From DASZZY01 sp036260395 (GTDB taxonomy: Bacteria; Actinomycetota; UBA4738; CALAEC01): DNA of 12,822 nucleotides. Below the pieces are notes generated by a model. It was given only the letters and a program-made list of their open reading frames with translations. It was not told where the DNA came from and did no database searches. The stretch is taken from assembly GCA_036260395.1 (NCBI GenBank), contig DASZZY010000186.1, positions 1 to 12,822 of the forward strand, read 5' to 3'. Each line of letters begins with the position of its first letter. The first letter of the stretch is position 1. Position numbers and translations under genes: made by a program. Of the stretch, positions 6,319 to 12,822 are shown piece after piece.

Positions 6319-7500
6319 ATGGCCAGCGACGGCAAGGGCGCCTTCACGCCGCTCGACCCGCTCGACCTCGACGCCCTCCTCTCCGACGAGGAGCGGATGA
6401 TCCGCGACACCGTGCGCAGCTGGGTCCGGCGCCGGGTGATGCCCGGTATCGAGGCGTGGTTCGAGAACGGCGAGTTCCCCCGCGAGGTCTTCCCCGAGCT
6501 CGGCGAGATGGGTCTCCTGGGGATGCACCTCTCCGGCTACGGGTGCGCCGGCGCCAGCGCCGTGATGTACGGGCTGGCATGCCTGGAGCTCGAGGCCGGC
6601 GATTCCGGGTTCCGCAGCGCGGTCTCGGTCCAGGGCTCGCTGTGCATGTTCCCGATCTGGAAGTTCGGGTCCGAGGAGCAGAAGGAGCGGTGGCTGCCGC
6701 CCATGGCCCGCGGCGAGGCCATCGGCTGCTTCGGGCTCACCGAGCCCGACTTCGGCAGCGACCCGTCGAACATGCGGACCTCAGCCAAGCAGGACGGCGA
6801 CGAGTGGGTGCTCTCCGGGACGAAGATGTGGATCACCAACGGCGGCATCGCCGACGTGGCGATCGTGTGGGCTCGGACCGACGACGGCATCCGCGGGTTC
6901 CTCGTGCCCCGGGACGCCGAGGGGTTCACCACCAAGGACATCGAGCGGAAGCTGTCGCTGCGGGCCTCGGTCACGTCCGAGCTGGTGTTCGACGAGGTCC
7001 GGCTGCCCGCGGACGCCGTGCTCCCCGGCGTTACCGGCATGCGCGGACCGCTGTCGTGCCTCAACGAGGCCCGGTACGGGATCCTGTGGGGCGCGATGGG
7101 CGCCGCCCGGGCGTGCCACGAGGCGGCGCTCGACTACGCGAAGAGCCGCGAGCAGTTCGGCCGTCCCATCGGCGGGTTCCAGCTGACCCAGCAGAAGCTC
7201 GTCGACATGATGCTCGAGGTGGCCAAGGGCACCCACCTGGCGCTCCGGATCGGGCGGATGAAGGACGACGGGCGCGCCAGTCATCATCACGTGAGCATCG
7301 GGAAGCTCAACAACGTCCGCGAGGCGCTGGCCATCGCCCGGGAGGCCCGGACGATCCTCGGCGCCAACGGCATCACGCTCGAGTACCCGGTGATCCGCCA
7401 CATGAACAACCTGGAGTCGGTCCTCACCTACGAGGGGACCAGCGAGATCCACACGCTGATCCTCGGCGAGGCGCTGACGGGGCTCCGGGCGTTCACCTAG
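6319..7500 (+). CDS. gcdH: Glutaryl-CoA dehydrogenase
   Basis: A 393-residue FAD acyl-CoA dehydrogenase that oxidises glutaryl-CoA and, in the decarboxylating class, releases CO2 to give crotonyl-CoA. It is the common end step of lysine, tryptophan and several aromatic-acid routes. It matches the GCDH subfamily along its length: YGCAG (74-78), DSGFRSAVSVQ (95-105), CFGLTEPDFGSDPSNM (137-152), WITN (171-174), KLSLRAS (211-217), LPGV..MRGPLSCLNEARYGI, and YEGTSEIHTLILGEALTG. The catalytic base is Glu372. Arg99 corresponds to the arginine that binds the glutaryl carboxylate (human mature Arg94); Glu92, Ser100 and Tyr371 also match the human decarboxylating enzyme. It is the first gene of a five-gene operon, with only one base before the crotonase start. 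No Shine-Dalgarno is seen. Confidence 0.95.
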   Translation: MASDGKGAFTPLDPLDLDALLSDEERMIRDTVRSWVRRRVMPGIEAWFENGEFPREVFPELGEMGLLGMHLSGYGCAGASAVMYGLACLELEAGDSGFRSAVSVQGSLCMFPIWKFGSEEQKERWLPPMARGEAIGCFGLTEPDFGSDPSNMRTSAKQDGDEWVLSGTKMWITNGGIADVAIVWARTDDGIRGFLVPRDAEGFTTKDIERKLSLRASVTSELVFDEVRLPADAVLPGVTGMRGPLSCLNEARYGILWGAMGAARACHEAALDYAKSREQFGRPIGGFQLTQQKLVDMMLEVAKGTHLALRIGRMKDDGRASHHHVSIGKLNNVREALAIAREARTILGANGITLEYPVIRHMNNLESVLTYEGTSEIHTLILGEALTGLRAFT

Positions 7501-7501
7501 C

Positions 7502-8329
7502 GTGGCGCCGTTCCGCGGCTCCGCGGCCTTCACCGAAGGGTGGGAGCACTTCCGCTTCGAAGTCACCGACGGCGTGGCCGCCGTGACGTTCGACCGGCCC
7601 GACCGCCTCAACGCGCTCACGTTCCAGGCCTACGCGGACCTCCGCGACCTGCTCGCCGAGCTGCCCCACCGGGACGACGTGCGGGTCCTGGTCATCACCG
7701 GCACGGGGCGGGGGTTCTGCTCCGGCGGGGACGTCCACGACATCATCGGCGCCCTCCAGAAGATGGAGGCCCGGGACCTCCTGGACTTCACGCGGATGAC
7801 CGGGTCGGTGGTCCAGCGGATGCGCGAGCTGCCGATGCCGGTGATCGCCGCCGTGAACGGCGTGGCCGCCGGGGCGGGGGCCGTCATCGCGCTGGCCGCG
7901 GACTTCCGCCTGCTGGCGCGGTCGGCGCGCTTCGCCTTCTTGTTCACGAAGGTCGGCCTGGCCGGCGCCGATATGGGATCCGCCTACCTCCTCCCGCGAC
8001 TGGTCGGCCTGGGGCGCGCCACCGAGCTCCTGATCCTGGGCGAGGACATGGAGGCCGGACGCGCCGCCGACATCGGGCTGGCGCTGAAGGTCGTCGATGA
8101 TGCCGAGCTGTGGCGGGAGACCACCGTGCTGGCCCGGCGCCTGGCCGACGGCCCGGCGCTGGCCTACGCCAGCACCAAGATGCTTCTCGCCCGGGAACAG
8201 GACATGGACCTGGCCGGGGCGCTGGAGCTCGAGGCCATGACCCAGGCGCTGCTCATGACCTCGGCGGACCACCGCGAGTTCTACGCGGCGTTCCAGGAGG
8301 GGCGGAAGCCCCGGTGGACGGGCCGGTGA
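7502..8329 (+). CDS. Enoyl-CoA hydratase/isomerase (crotonase) family protein with atypical active site
   Basis: A 275-residue crotonase-fold protein acting on an acyl-CoA. The oxyanion-hole segments are GFCSGGD (71-77) and AAVNGVAAGAGA (116-127), and a conserved GLAGADMGSAYLLPRLVG block follows at 152-169. An ungapped comparison by eye with rat enoyl-CoA hydratase puts Val128 and Phe148 where the catalytic Glu144 and Glu164 should be, so simple 2-enoyl hydration is doubtful. Asp157 in GADMG falls at the site of the functional aspartate of dienoyl-CoA isomerase (Asp204) and 4-chlorobenzoyl-CoA dehalogenase (Asp145). Ring-acyl or dienoyl substrates are thus attractive but unproven. The start is the GTG one base after the gcdH stop, without a clear ribosome site, so reinitiation is likely. 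It overlaps ridA by GTGA. Confidence 0.92.
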   Translation: MAPFRGSAAFTEGWEHFRFEVTDGVAAVTFDRPDRLNALTFQAYADLRDLLAELPHRDDVRVLVITGTGRGFCSGGDVHDIIGALQKMEARDLLDFTRMTGSVVQRMRELPMPVIAAVNGVAAGAGAVIALAADFRLLARSARFAFLFTKVGLAGADMGSAYLLPRLVGLGRATELLILGEDMEAGRAADIGLALKVVDDAELWRETTVLARRLADGPALAYASTKMLLAREQDMDLAGALELEAMTQALLMTSADHREFYAAFQEGRKPRWTGR

Positions 8330-8742
8330 GCGACGCGTCCGGGCACCGGCTGGTAAACCCCGACACGCTGCCTCCCCCGGTCGGCTACGCCCACGCCGTC
8401 GTGGCGGCTCCCGGGCGGGTGGTGGCCCTCGCCGGCCAGGCCGGGCACCGGTCGGACGGCTCGCTCCCCGACAGCGGGCTGGTCCCGCAGTTCGAGCAGG
8501 CCGCCGCGAACGTGGCGGAGGCTCTCCGCGCCGCGGGTGGCCGCCCCGAGCACCTCGTCCAGCTGCTCATCTTCACCACCGACATCGAGGGGTACCGGTC
8601 GTCGCTCCGCGACGTCGGCGCCGCGTACCGGACGCATTTCGGCAAGCACTACCCGGCCATGGCGCTCGTCGGCGTGACGGAGCTGTTCGACGCCGCCGCG
8701 GTGGTCGAGCTCGTCGGCCTCGCCGTGATCCCCGAGGCATAG
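8326..8742 (+). CDS. RidA-family (YjgF/YER057c/UK114) protein, non-canonical
   Basis: A 138-residue RidA-fold protein, a family whose archetype hydrolyses reactive enamines and imines. Recognised from VVALAGQAGHRSDGSLPDSG (33-52), FEQAAANVAEALRAAGG (56-72), LLIFTTDIEGY (80-90) and the C-terminal HYPAMALVGV and VVELVGLAVI strands. The arginine that binds the substrate carboxylate in true RidA (Arg105 in E. coli, in a PAR motif) is Met112 here, and the second glutamate of the EIE pattern is Val130. It is therefore not an archetypal imine deaminase, and more likely acts on CoA-bound or other bulky intermediates made by its neighbours. The GTG start overlaps the crotonase stop (GTGA at 8326-8329). 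Members of this family occur in clusters for CoA-dependent aminobenzoate breakdown, consistent with this setting. Confidence 0.9.
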   Translation: MSDASGHRLVNPDTLPPPVGYAHAVVAAPGRVVALAGQAGHRSDGSLPDSGLVPQFEQAAANVAEALRAAGGRPEHLVQLLIFTTDIEGYRSSLRDVGAAYRTHFGKHYPAMALVGVTELFDAAAVVELVGLAVIPEA

Positions 8743-8750
8743 CCAGCACG

Positions 8751-9788
8751 ATGGGCCGTCCGGTGCTCGCGCTGGCGACGTTCGTGCTCGCGACGTGCAC
8801 GCAGGCGCCGATCACCGAGCCCGCGCCGTCCCGGGTGACGACGTGGCCGCCGGCCTCGGTGGCGGCCTCGCCGGACGGCGCCCTGGCGGTGGGGTCCCTC
8901 CACAACGCGGCGGTCTCCGTCGTGCCGCCGGGGCGCGATGCGCCGGTCAACGTCACCTCGGGAGCGGTCCCGGGGTCGACGCGGTTCCTGCTCCCCAGCG
9001 GGATGAGGTACGCGGAGGACGGGACGCTGTTCCTGGTCGACACCGCTGGCCGGGGCGTCAGGGCTGCCCGGCCCGGCGGGTCCGTGGAAGGCGTGCCGCT
9101 GGCCGGGCCGGATGGGGAGGAGCTGGAGCTGTTGTACCCCACCGGGCTGGCGGTCGCCGCCGATGGGACGCTGTGGGTGGCCGATACCACGGCGCACCGC
9201 GTGGTGCGGATCGACCCGGAGGGGGCGGCCAGCGTGGCGGTCGGCAGCAGCGAGCCGAGCCCCGAGCCGTCGTTCGCCGGCGACGGGGGACCGGCCGACG
9301 AGGCGCTCCTGGCCTACCCGGGGGCGCTGGCCCTCGGGCCGGACGAGAGCCTGTACATCGCCGACACCGGCAACCGGCGGATCCGGCGCGTGCTCCCCGA
9401 CGGGACGATCGAGACCGTGGCCGGAAACGGCAGAAGGCGGTTCGCGGGCGATGGCGGGCCCGCCACCGAGACCGCGATCGGCACCCCGCGCGGGATGGCG
9501 GTCGACTCCGCGGGCACTCTCTACTTCACCGCGGGCCATCGGCTCCGCAGCGTCTCGAGCGACGGCACCATCTCCACGGTGGCCGGTACGGACGTGCGAG
9601 GGTGCGCCGGGGACGGCGGCCCAGCGGCGGACGCGCGGCTGTCGCTCCCCATGGGCGTGGCCGTCGGGCCGGACGACACCGTCTACGTCGCGGACCACCA
9701 GAACCACATCGTCCGGGCGGTCACGCTGCGCGGGACCATCGTCACCGCGGTGGCCCTCGGCGACCCCCCGTCCCAGGCGTGCCTGTGA
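8751..9788 (+). CDS. Exported NHL-repeat six-bladed beta-propeller protein
   Basis: A 345-residue protein with an N-terminal hydrophobic segment (about 4-15) ending at Cys16. LAT-C resembles a lipobox but has Thr at -1, so lipoprotein status is uncertain. Six NHL/YVTN-like blades follow from about 36 to 336, each with a G-x-A-V...D-G-T-L-Y/W-V-A-D core. Three blade junctions carry an AGDGGPA motif (176-182, 232-238, 286-292), as in large NHL propellers. Cys285 and Cys344 could pair outside the cell. No catalytic motif is visible; such propellers usually bind protein or ligand, and some are lactonase-like. It starts eight bases after ridA and ends in a TGATG overlap with the hydrolase, so the two exported proteins are probably made together. 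Confidence 0.88.
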   Translation: MGRPVLALATFVLATCTQAPITEPAPSRVTTWPPASVAASPDGALAVGSLHNAAVSVVPPGRDAPVNVTSGAVPGSTRFLLPSGMRYAEDGTLFLVDTAGRGVRAARPGGSVEGVPLAGPDGEELELLYPTGLAVAADGTLWVADTTAHRVVRIDPEGAASVAVGSSEPSPEPSFAGDGGPADEALLAYPGALALGPDESLYIADTGNRRIRRVLPDGTIETVAGNGRRRFAGDGGPATETAIGTPRGMAVDSAGTLYFTAGHRLRSVSSDGTISTVAGTDVRGCAGDGGPAADARLSLPMGVAVGPDDTVYVADHQNHIVRAVTLRGTIVTAVALGDPPSQACL

Positions 9789-10957
9789 TGCGATCGGGTC
9801 GCCCGGGCCGCGGGATGCGAGGAAGGACGCGGGCCCGGGGGCGTCGAATCACTCGGGCGTGCTCCGCATCCCGAGCGGCCGTGGCCGCCGTCGTGCTCCT
9901 GGCGACGCTGGCCCCGGTGACCGCGTCGGCCGGGCCACGCGTCACGGCGATCCGGTGCCGGGACGGCGCCGACGCGGCGCATCGGCTGACGCTTCGGGTG
10001 GAGGACGAGCCGGCCACCGGCCACTACGCCGTCCCCGACGGACGGGCCGCGGGCCTGGTCGTCTTCGCGCATGGGATCGGCCACACGAGCTTCTCGTGGA
10101 TCCCCCACCTGGAGAACGCGGCGCGCCACGACCTCATCGCGGTGGCCATGGACTACCGGGGCCTGGAGATCCTTCCCGATGAGAACGGCGACGGCCTCCC
10201 CGAAAGCGAGGGGTGGCCGGCCATCGACGGCGCCGAGGACCTGGTGGCCGCGGCCCAGGCGTTCGACCGCCGGTGCCGCGTCCCCCAGATCGCCCTGGTG
10301 GGATGGAGCATGGGGGGGAACCAGTCCGGCCTGGCCGTGGCCATGGTCGGAGAGGAGGGCATCACCCGCAGTGACGGGAGCCCGCTCTTCGACTTCTGGA
10401 TCGACTCCGAGGGCGCGGTGAACTTCACCGAGACCTATGTGGAGGCCCGGGCCGCCGAGGGCGCCAACGACACTGCGGCTGAGGCCAGGACTTGGATGGA
10501 GGACGAGACCGGCTGCCCGATCGAGGCCTGTCCCCGGGAGTACCTCCGGCGCACCGTCCCCGCCAGGATCGACGACGTGGCCGGGGCCGGGCTCGACGCC
10601 GCCATCGTCGTCCACGCCCTCGACGACGGCCTCGTTCCCTACAACCAGGGCCGCGAGATGGCCACCCTCATGGCCGCCGTCGGGATCCCCACCGAGATGA
10701 TCACGGTCGGGCTCCGGGACGCCGACTCGGAGCGGGAGACCACGCTGACCGGTCACGCCGCCGGCCGGGTCCCCGGATACACCTCGCCGCTGGCCGGCCA
10801 CGGCTCCGAGAAGAGCACCACCCACATCATGATGAACACGACGCTGGAACGTCTCTGGGACCTGATGGACGGGCAGCGCCCCACCCGGTACCGGGAATGC
10901 GTCTCCACCGGGACGGCGAGCGGCGACCCCAGTCCCACGGTGGCCTGTTCCACCTAG
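9788..10957 (+). CDS. Exported alpha/beta hydrolase (esterase/lipase-like)
   Basis: A 389-residue secreted hydrolase. A basic N-region with RR at 19-20 precedes a hydrophobic core at about 29-42 and a likely signal peptidase site after ASA (46-48). The RR is not a good Tat motif. The oxyanion segment is VVFAHGIGH (91-99), the nucleophile Ser174 sits in GWSMG (172-176), and Asp279 or Asp280 is in HALDDG. The acid-base histidine is probably His346 (or His338) near the C-terminal end. The mature part has six cysteines (57, 163, 243, 248, 371, 387), suiting disulfides in an exported protein. DENGDG at 131-136 resembles a calcium loop. Esters, amides or lactones could be the substrate. The ATG at 9788 overlaps the NHL stop (TGATG); an ATG at 9815 gives a shorter signal peptide. 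The open frame extends far upstream, but only as a shadow of the NHL gene. Confidence 0.88.
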   Translation: MRSGRPGRGMRGRTRARGRRITRACSASRAAVAAVVLLATLAPVTASAGPRVTAIRCRDGADAAHRLTLRVEDEPATGHYAVPDGRAAGLVVFAHGIGHTSFSWIPHLENAARHDLIAVAMDYRGLEILPDENGDGLPESEGWPAIDGAEDLVAAAQAFDRRCRVPQIALVGWSMGGNQSGLAVAMVGEEGITRSDGSPLFDFWIDSEGAVNFTETYVEARAAEGANDTAAEARTWMEDETGCPIEACPREYLRRTVPARIDDVAGAGLDAAIVVHALDDGLVPYNQGREMATLMAAVGIPTEMITVGLRDADSERETTLTGHAAGRVPGYTSPLAGHGSEKSTTHIMMNTTLERLWDLMDGQRPTRYRECVSTGTASGDPSPTVACST

Positions 10958-10958
10958 G

Positions 10959-10980
10959 GCGAGCGCTCAGCCGGGCTCGC
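10959..10980. terminator. Short inverted repeat between convergent hydrolase and acyl-CoA dehydrogenase ends
   Basis: GCGAGC (10959-10964) pairs with GCTCGC (10975-10980) over a 10-base loop that includes the acyl-CoA dehydrogenase stop (10967-10969), starting just after the hydrolase TAG. It is GC-only and lacks a U-tract. It may end both transcripts, but a 6-base stem is weak evidence in DNA this GC-rich. Confidence 0.22.
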
Positions 10981-12115
10981 GCAGGAGGTCGCGGGCGATG
11001 ACCTCTCGCTGGATCTCGGACGTCCCCTCGTAGATCCGCGGGGCCCGGACGTCGCGGTACAGGTGCTCGAGGGGATGCCCTCTCTCGAGGGCGGCGGCCC
11101 CGTGGACCTGGACGGATGCGTCGACCACCCACTGCGCGGTCTCGGTGGCGAACAGCTTGGCCATCGCCGAGGTGCGGCTCACCGCTCCGCGCCCCTCGTC
11201 GTAGGAGGAGGCCGCGGCGTAGACCATCAGCCGCGCGGCCTCAGTGCGGGTGGCCATCTCCGCCAGGAGGTGGGAGACGGCCTGGAACTCCGCGATCGGC
11301 CGCCCGAACGCCCGGCGCTCCCGCGCGTGGCGGATGGCGGCGTCCAGCGCCGCCTGGGCCATGCCCACGGAGAACGCGCCGACGCTCGGACGGAACAGAT
11401 CCAGTGTCCGCATGGCGACGCGGAACCCGGCGTCGACTTCGCCGAGCACGTGGTCGGAGCGCACGGCGACGCCGTCGAGCTGCACGCGCCCGACCGGGTG
11501 GGCGGACATGAGCTCCAGCGGTGCGCCCGTCACCCCGGGCGAGTCGGCCGGGACCACGAAGGCCGTGACCCCGCGGGCGCCGGCCTCCGCCGTGGTGCGG
11601 GCGAAGACCGTGTAGACGTCGGCGTCGGGGGCGTTCGAGATCCAGGTCTTCACGCCGGTGAGCCGGTAACCGTCGCCGTCGCGTTCCGCCGAGAGCTCCA
11701 GGGCCGCGGCGTCCGAGCCGTGCTCCGGCTCCGACAGCGCGAACGCCGCCACGGCCTCACCGCGGGCGACGGGGACCACCCATCGCCGGACGAGCTCCTC
11801 CCGGCCCGACTGGAGGATGGGATAAGCGCCCAGCCCCTGGAGTGCCAGGGCGGTCTCGGCCTCCGTGGACTCCCGGGCCAGGGCCTCGCGCAGCAGGCAC
11901 AGTTCGAGCGCCGAGATGCCGCCCTCGCGGCTGCCGCCGGCCTCGCGGGGGAACAGCCGCGGGAGCAGCCCGTGCTCCGCCAGCGCCCGCACCAGCGGGC
12001 GGTTCACCCGGCCCGGCTCCCCCCGGGCGGCGATGGGGACGAGCTCGTCTCGGGCGATCCGCCGGGCCTCGTCCGCCAGCCGCCGCTGCTCGTCGGTCAG
12101 CACGAACCCCGGCAT
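10967..12115 (-). CDS. Acyl-CoA dehydrogenase
   Basis: A 382-residue FAD enzyme that introduces a 2,3-double bond into an acyl-CoA and passes electrons to ETF. N-terminal helices start at FVLTDEQRRL; the FAD-binding loop is FALSEPEHGSD (125-135) with TWISN (157-161); RRAFGRPIAEFQAVSHLLAEM (268-288) and a C-terminal RIYEGTSEIQ give Glu363 as the likely catalytic base. It lacks the GCDH carboxylate-binding pattern, so it differs in substrate from the gcdH product. The segment around TLDLFRPSVGAFSVG recalls dehydrogenases that I associate with CoA-linked aromatic-acid clusters; this is from memory, not a search. The start is the ATG at 12115, six bases after a TACACT box on the same strand, so leaderless translation is predicted. 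The frame stays open further upstream to 12178, but that part is antisense to the ligase promoter and rejected. Confidence 0.94.
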   Translation of the reverse strand: MPGFVLTDEQRRLADEARRIARDELVPIAARGEPGRVNRPLVRALAEHGLLPRLFPREAGGSREGGISALELCLLREALARESTEAETALALQGLGAYPILQSGREELVRRWVVPVARGEAVAAFALSEPEHGSDAAALELSAERDGDGYRLTGVKTWISNAPDADVYTVFARTTAEAGARGVTAFVVPADSPGVTGAPLELMSAHPVGRVQLDGVAVRSDHVLGEVDAGFRVAMRTLDLFRPSVGAFSVGMAQAALDAAIRHARERRAFGRPIAEFQAVSHLLAEMATRTEAARLMVYAAASSYDEGRGAVSRTSAMAKLFATETAQWVVDASVQVHGAAALERGHPLEHLYRDVRAPRIYEGTSEIQREVIARDLLREPG

Positions 12116-12121
12116 GCGCCG

Positions 12122-12131
12122 AGTGTAGGAT
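12122..12131. promoter_or_regulatory. Overlapping divergent -10 boxes (acyl-CoA dehydrogenase / ligase)
   Basis: On the minus strand TACACT (12127-12122) ends six bases before the dehydrogenase ATG at 12115, giving a leaderless transcript. On the plus strand TAGGAT (12126-12131) shares the same TA and would start RNA near 12138, leaving a leader of about 28 bases that carries the AGGGGG ribosome site of the ligase. No clear -35 was found for either. The layout copies the one at 3685-3692. Confidence 0.5.
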
Positions 12132-12154
12132 GGCGCCACGGGTCCGGCGACTTC

Positions 12155-12160
12155 AGGGGG
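12155..12160 (+). promoter_or_regulatory. Shine-Dalgarno of the PaaK-family ligase gene
   Basis: AGGGGG five bases before the ATG at 12166. It supports that start for a gene whose 3' end is outside the window. Confidence 0.55.
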
Positions 12161-12165
12161 CTGCG

Positions 12166-12822
12166 ATGGGGGGGTCACCGTACTGGAACCCGCGGCACGA
12201 GACGATGCCGCGCCAGGACCTCGAGGCGCTCCAGGTCCACAAGCTCGGGAACCTCCTGGAATGGGCCGACGCCAAGGTGCCGTTCCATTCCAAGCGCCTC
12301 CGGGACGCCGGCGTGACCGCCGATGGGATCTCGTCCCTCGACGACCTCCGCCGCATCCCGTTCCTCACCCGCGACGAGTGGATGGAGGGCCAGCTGGAGA
12401 ACCCGCCCTTCGGCACGCTCCTCGCTGCGCCTGAGGACGCCGCCATCCGCTACCACATGACCTCCGGGACCACCGGCCGCACGCCGATCCGGGTGCTGGA
12501 TTCCCTGAAGGACTGGGAGTGGATCGCCGAGATGTGGTGCTACGGGCTGTGGGGCTTCGGCGTCCGCCCGGCCGACACGATGTTCGTGGCGTTCGGGTAC
12601 GCCACGTTCATCGGGTTCTGGGGCCTCCACTACGCCGGCGAGAAGATCGGGTGCCTGGTCCTTCCCGGCGGCGCCATGACCACCGAGCAGCGCGTCAAGC
12701 AGATCGTCGACATGGGGGCCACCGTGGTGGCCTCGACGCCGACGTACGCGCTCCGCATGGCCCAGGAGGCGCGGCAGCTCGGCATCGACCTGGCCGGCAG
12801 CCCCGTCCAGCGGCTGATCCTG
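12166..12822 (+). CDS. Phenylacetate-CoA ligase (PaaK) family protein, N-terminal part (3' end outside window)
   Basis: The first 219 residues of an acyl-adenylate/CoA ligase that would activate an aryl or similar acid with ATP and CoA. The PaaK-type N-terminal region is present: WADAKVPFHSKRLRDAG (33-49), then DDLRRIPFLTRDEW (59-72). The ATP phosphate loop TSGTTGRTP is at 99-107, followed by a GFGVRPADTM segment and STPTYALRMA near residue 200. A full family member is about 430-440 residues, so half is missing, including the core aspartate and the C-terminal lysine. The substrate cannot be read from this part; other aryl or cyclic acids are as possible as phenylacetate. It is divergent from the acyl-CoA dehydrogenase across 50 bases with overlapping -10 boxes, which suggests joint control of activation and oxidation. 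The open frame has no stop before the window ends. Confidence 0.92.
   Translation, partial: MGGSPYWNPRHETMPRQDLEALQVHKLGNLLEWADAKVPFHSKRLRDAGVTADGISSLDDLRRIPFLTRDEWMEGQLENPPFGTLLAAPEDAAIRYHMTSGTTGRTPIRVLDSLKDWEWIAEMWCYGLWGFGVRPADTMFVAFGYATFIGFWGLHYAGEKIGCLVLPGGAMTTEQRVKQIVDMGATVVASTPTYALRMAQEARQLGIDLAGSPVQRLIL

Noticed and set aside
6192..7586. 464-residue plus-strand frame overlapping gcdH in another frame
   Set aside because: Arg-rich shadow of the clearly conserved glutaryl-CoA dehydrogenase.
9276..9626. Repeated AGDGGPA-coding segments in the NHL gene as a possible DNA repeat element
   Set aside because: The similarity is at the protein level, tied to propeller blades, and the DNA copies differ at many positions. 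Not an independent repeat.
8795..9787. Upstream extension of the hydrolase frame giving a 720-residue protein
   Set aside because: The extra part is an Arg/Gly-rich out-of-frame reading of the NHL gene. The signal peptide and TGATG overlap place the true start at 9788.
11063..12316. 417-residue plus-strand frame opposite the acyl-CoA dehydrogenase
   Set aside because: No domain pattern, and it also collides with the start of the PaaK-family gene. Shadow frame.
1..12822. tRNA, rRNA, CRISPR, insertion sequence, riboswitch or phage features
   Set aside because: No gap is longer than 56 bases, and I saw no direct repeat arrays, transposase or integrase motifs or tRNA cloverleaf on either strand.

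Overview
The window is very GC-rich, gene-dense chromosomal DNA from a free-living bacterium. An actinobacterial origin (an uncultured Actinomycetota lineage) is the best guess. It rests on the base composition, frequent GTG starts, ATGA/GTGA/TGATG start-stop overlaps and several promoter -10 boxes of the TANNNT type placed 6-7 bases before a start codon, as in leaderless genes. The origin is inference: there is no rRNA or other taxonomic marker. I found no mobile element, CRISPR array, tRNA or integrase, and no stretch over about 60 bases without a gene.

Left part (1-2622, + strand): the end of gatA, a small multi-pass membrane protein of unknown function, and gatB, joined by ATGA overlaps. 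GatA and GatB belong to the tRNA-dependent amidotransferase that makes Gln-tRNA(Gln) and/or Asn-tRNA(Asn). Facing this operon is a two-gene minus-strand unit (2627-3678): a short-chain dehydrogenase followed by a 75-residue PLDc_N-type membrane protein. Head to head with the dehydrogenase is a TrpB2-type tryptophan synthase beta chain (3722-5101). The two genes appear to share one symmetric -10 box.

Centre (5105-10957): a minus-strand flavin monooxygenase of the plant-YUCCA/COG2072 type converges on trpB2 with 3 bases between them and diverges from a tight five-gene + strand operon. That operon encodes a glutaryl-CoA dehydrogenase, a crotonase-fold protein lacking the usual hydratase glutamates, a RidA-family protein lacking the usual substrate-binding arginine, an exported six-bladed NHL propeller and an exported alpha/beta hydrolase.

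Right part (10967-12822): a minus-strand acyl-CoA dehydrogenase, divergent from the start of a PaaK-type (phenylacetate-CoA ligase family) gene that runs off the window.

Read together, the ligase, two acyl-CoA dehydrogenases, crotonase and RidA resemble an aerobic CoA-thioester route for an aromatic or amino-aromatic acid ending in glutaryl-CoA, which GcdH would convert to crotonyl-CoA. The ring-attacking oxygenase is not in the window, so the substrate is unproven. No clearly new defence or mobile system is visible. The most interesting features are the shared divergent promoters, the atypical crotonase and RidA pair, and the TrpB2/YUCCA-like/GcdH neighbourhood.
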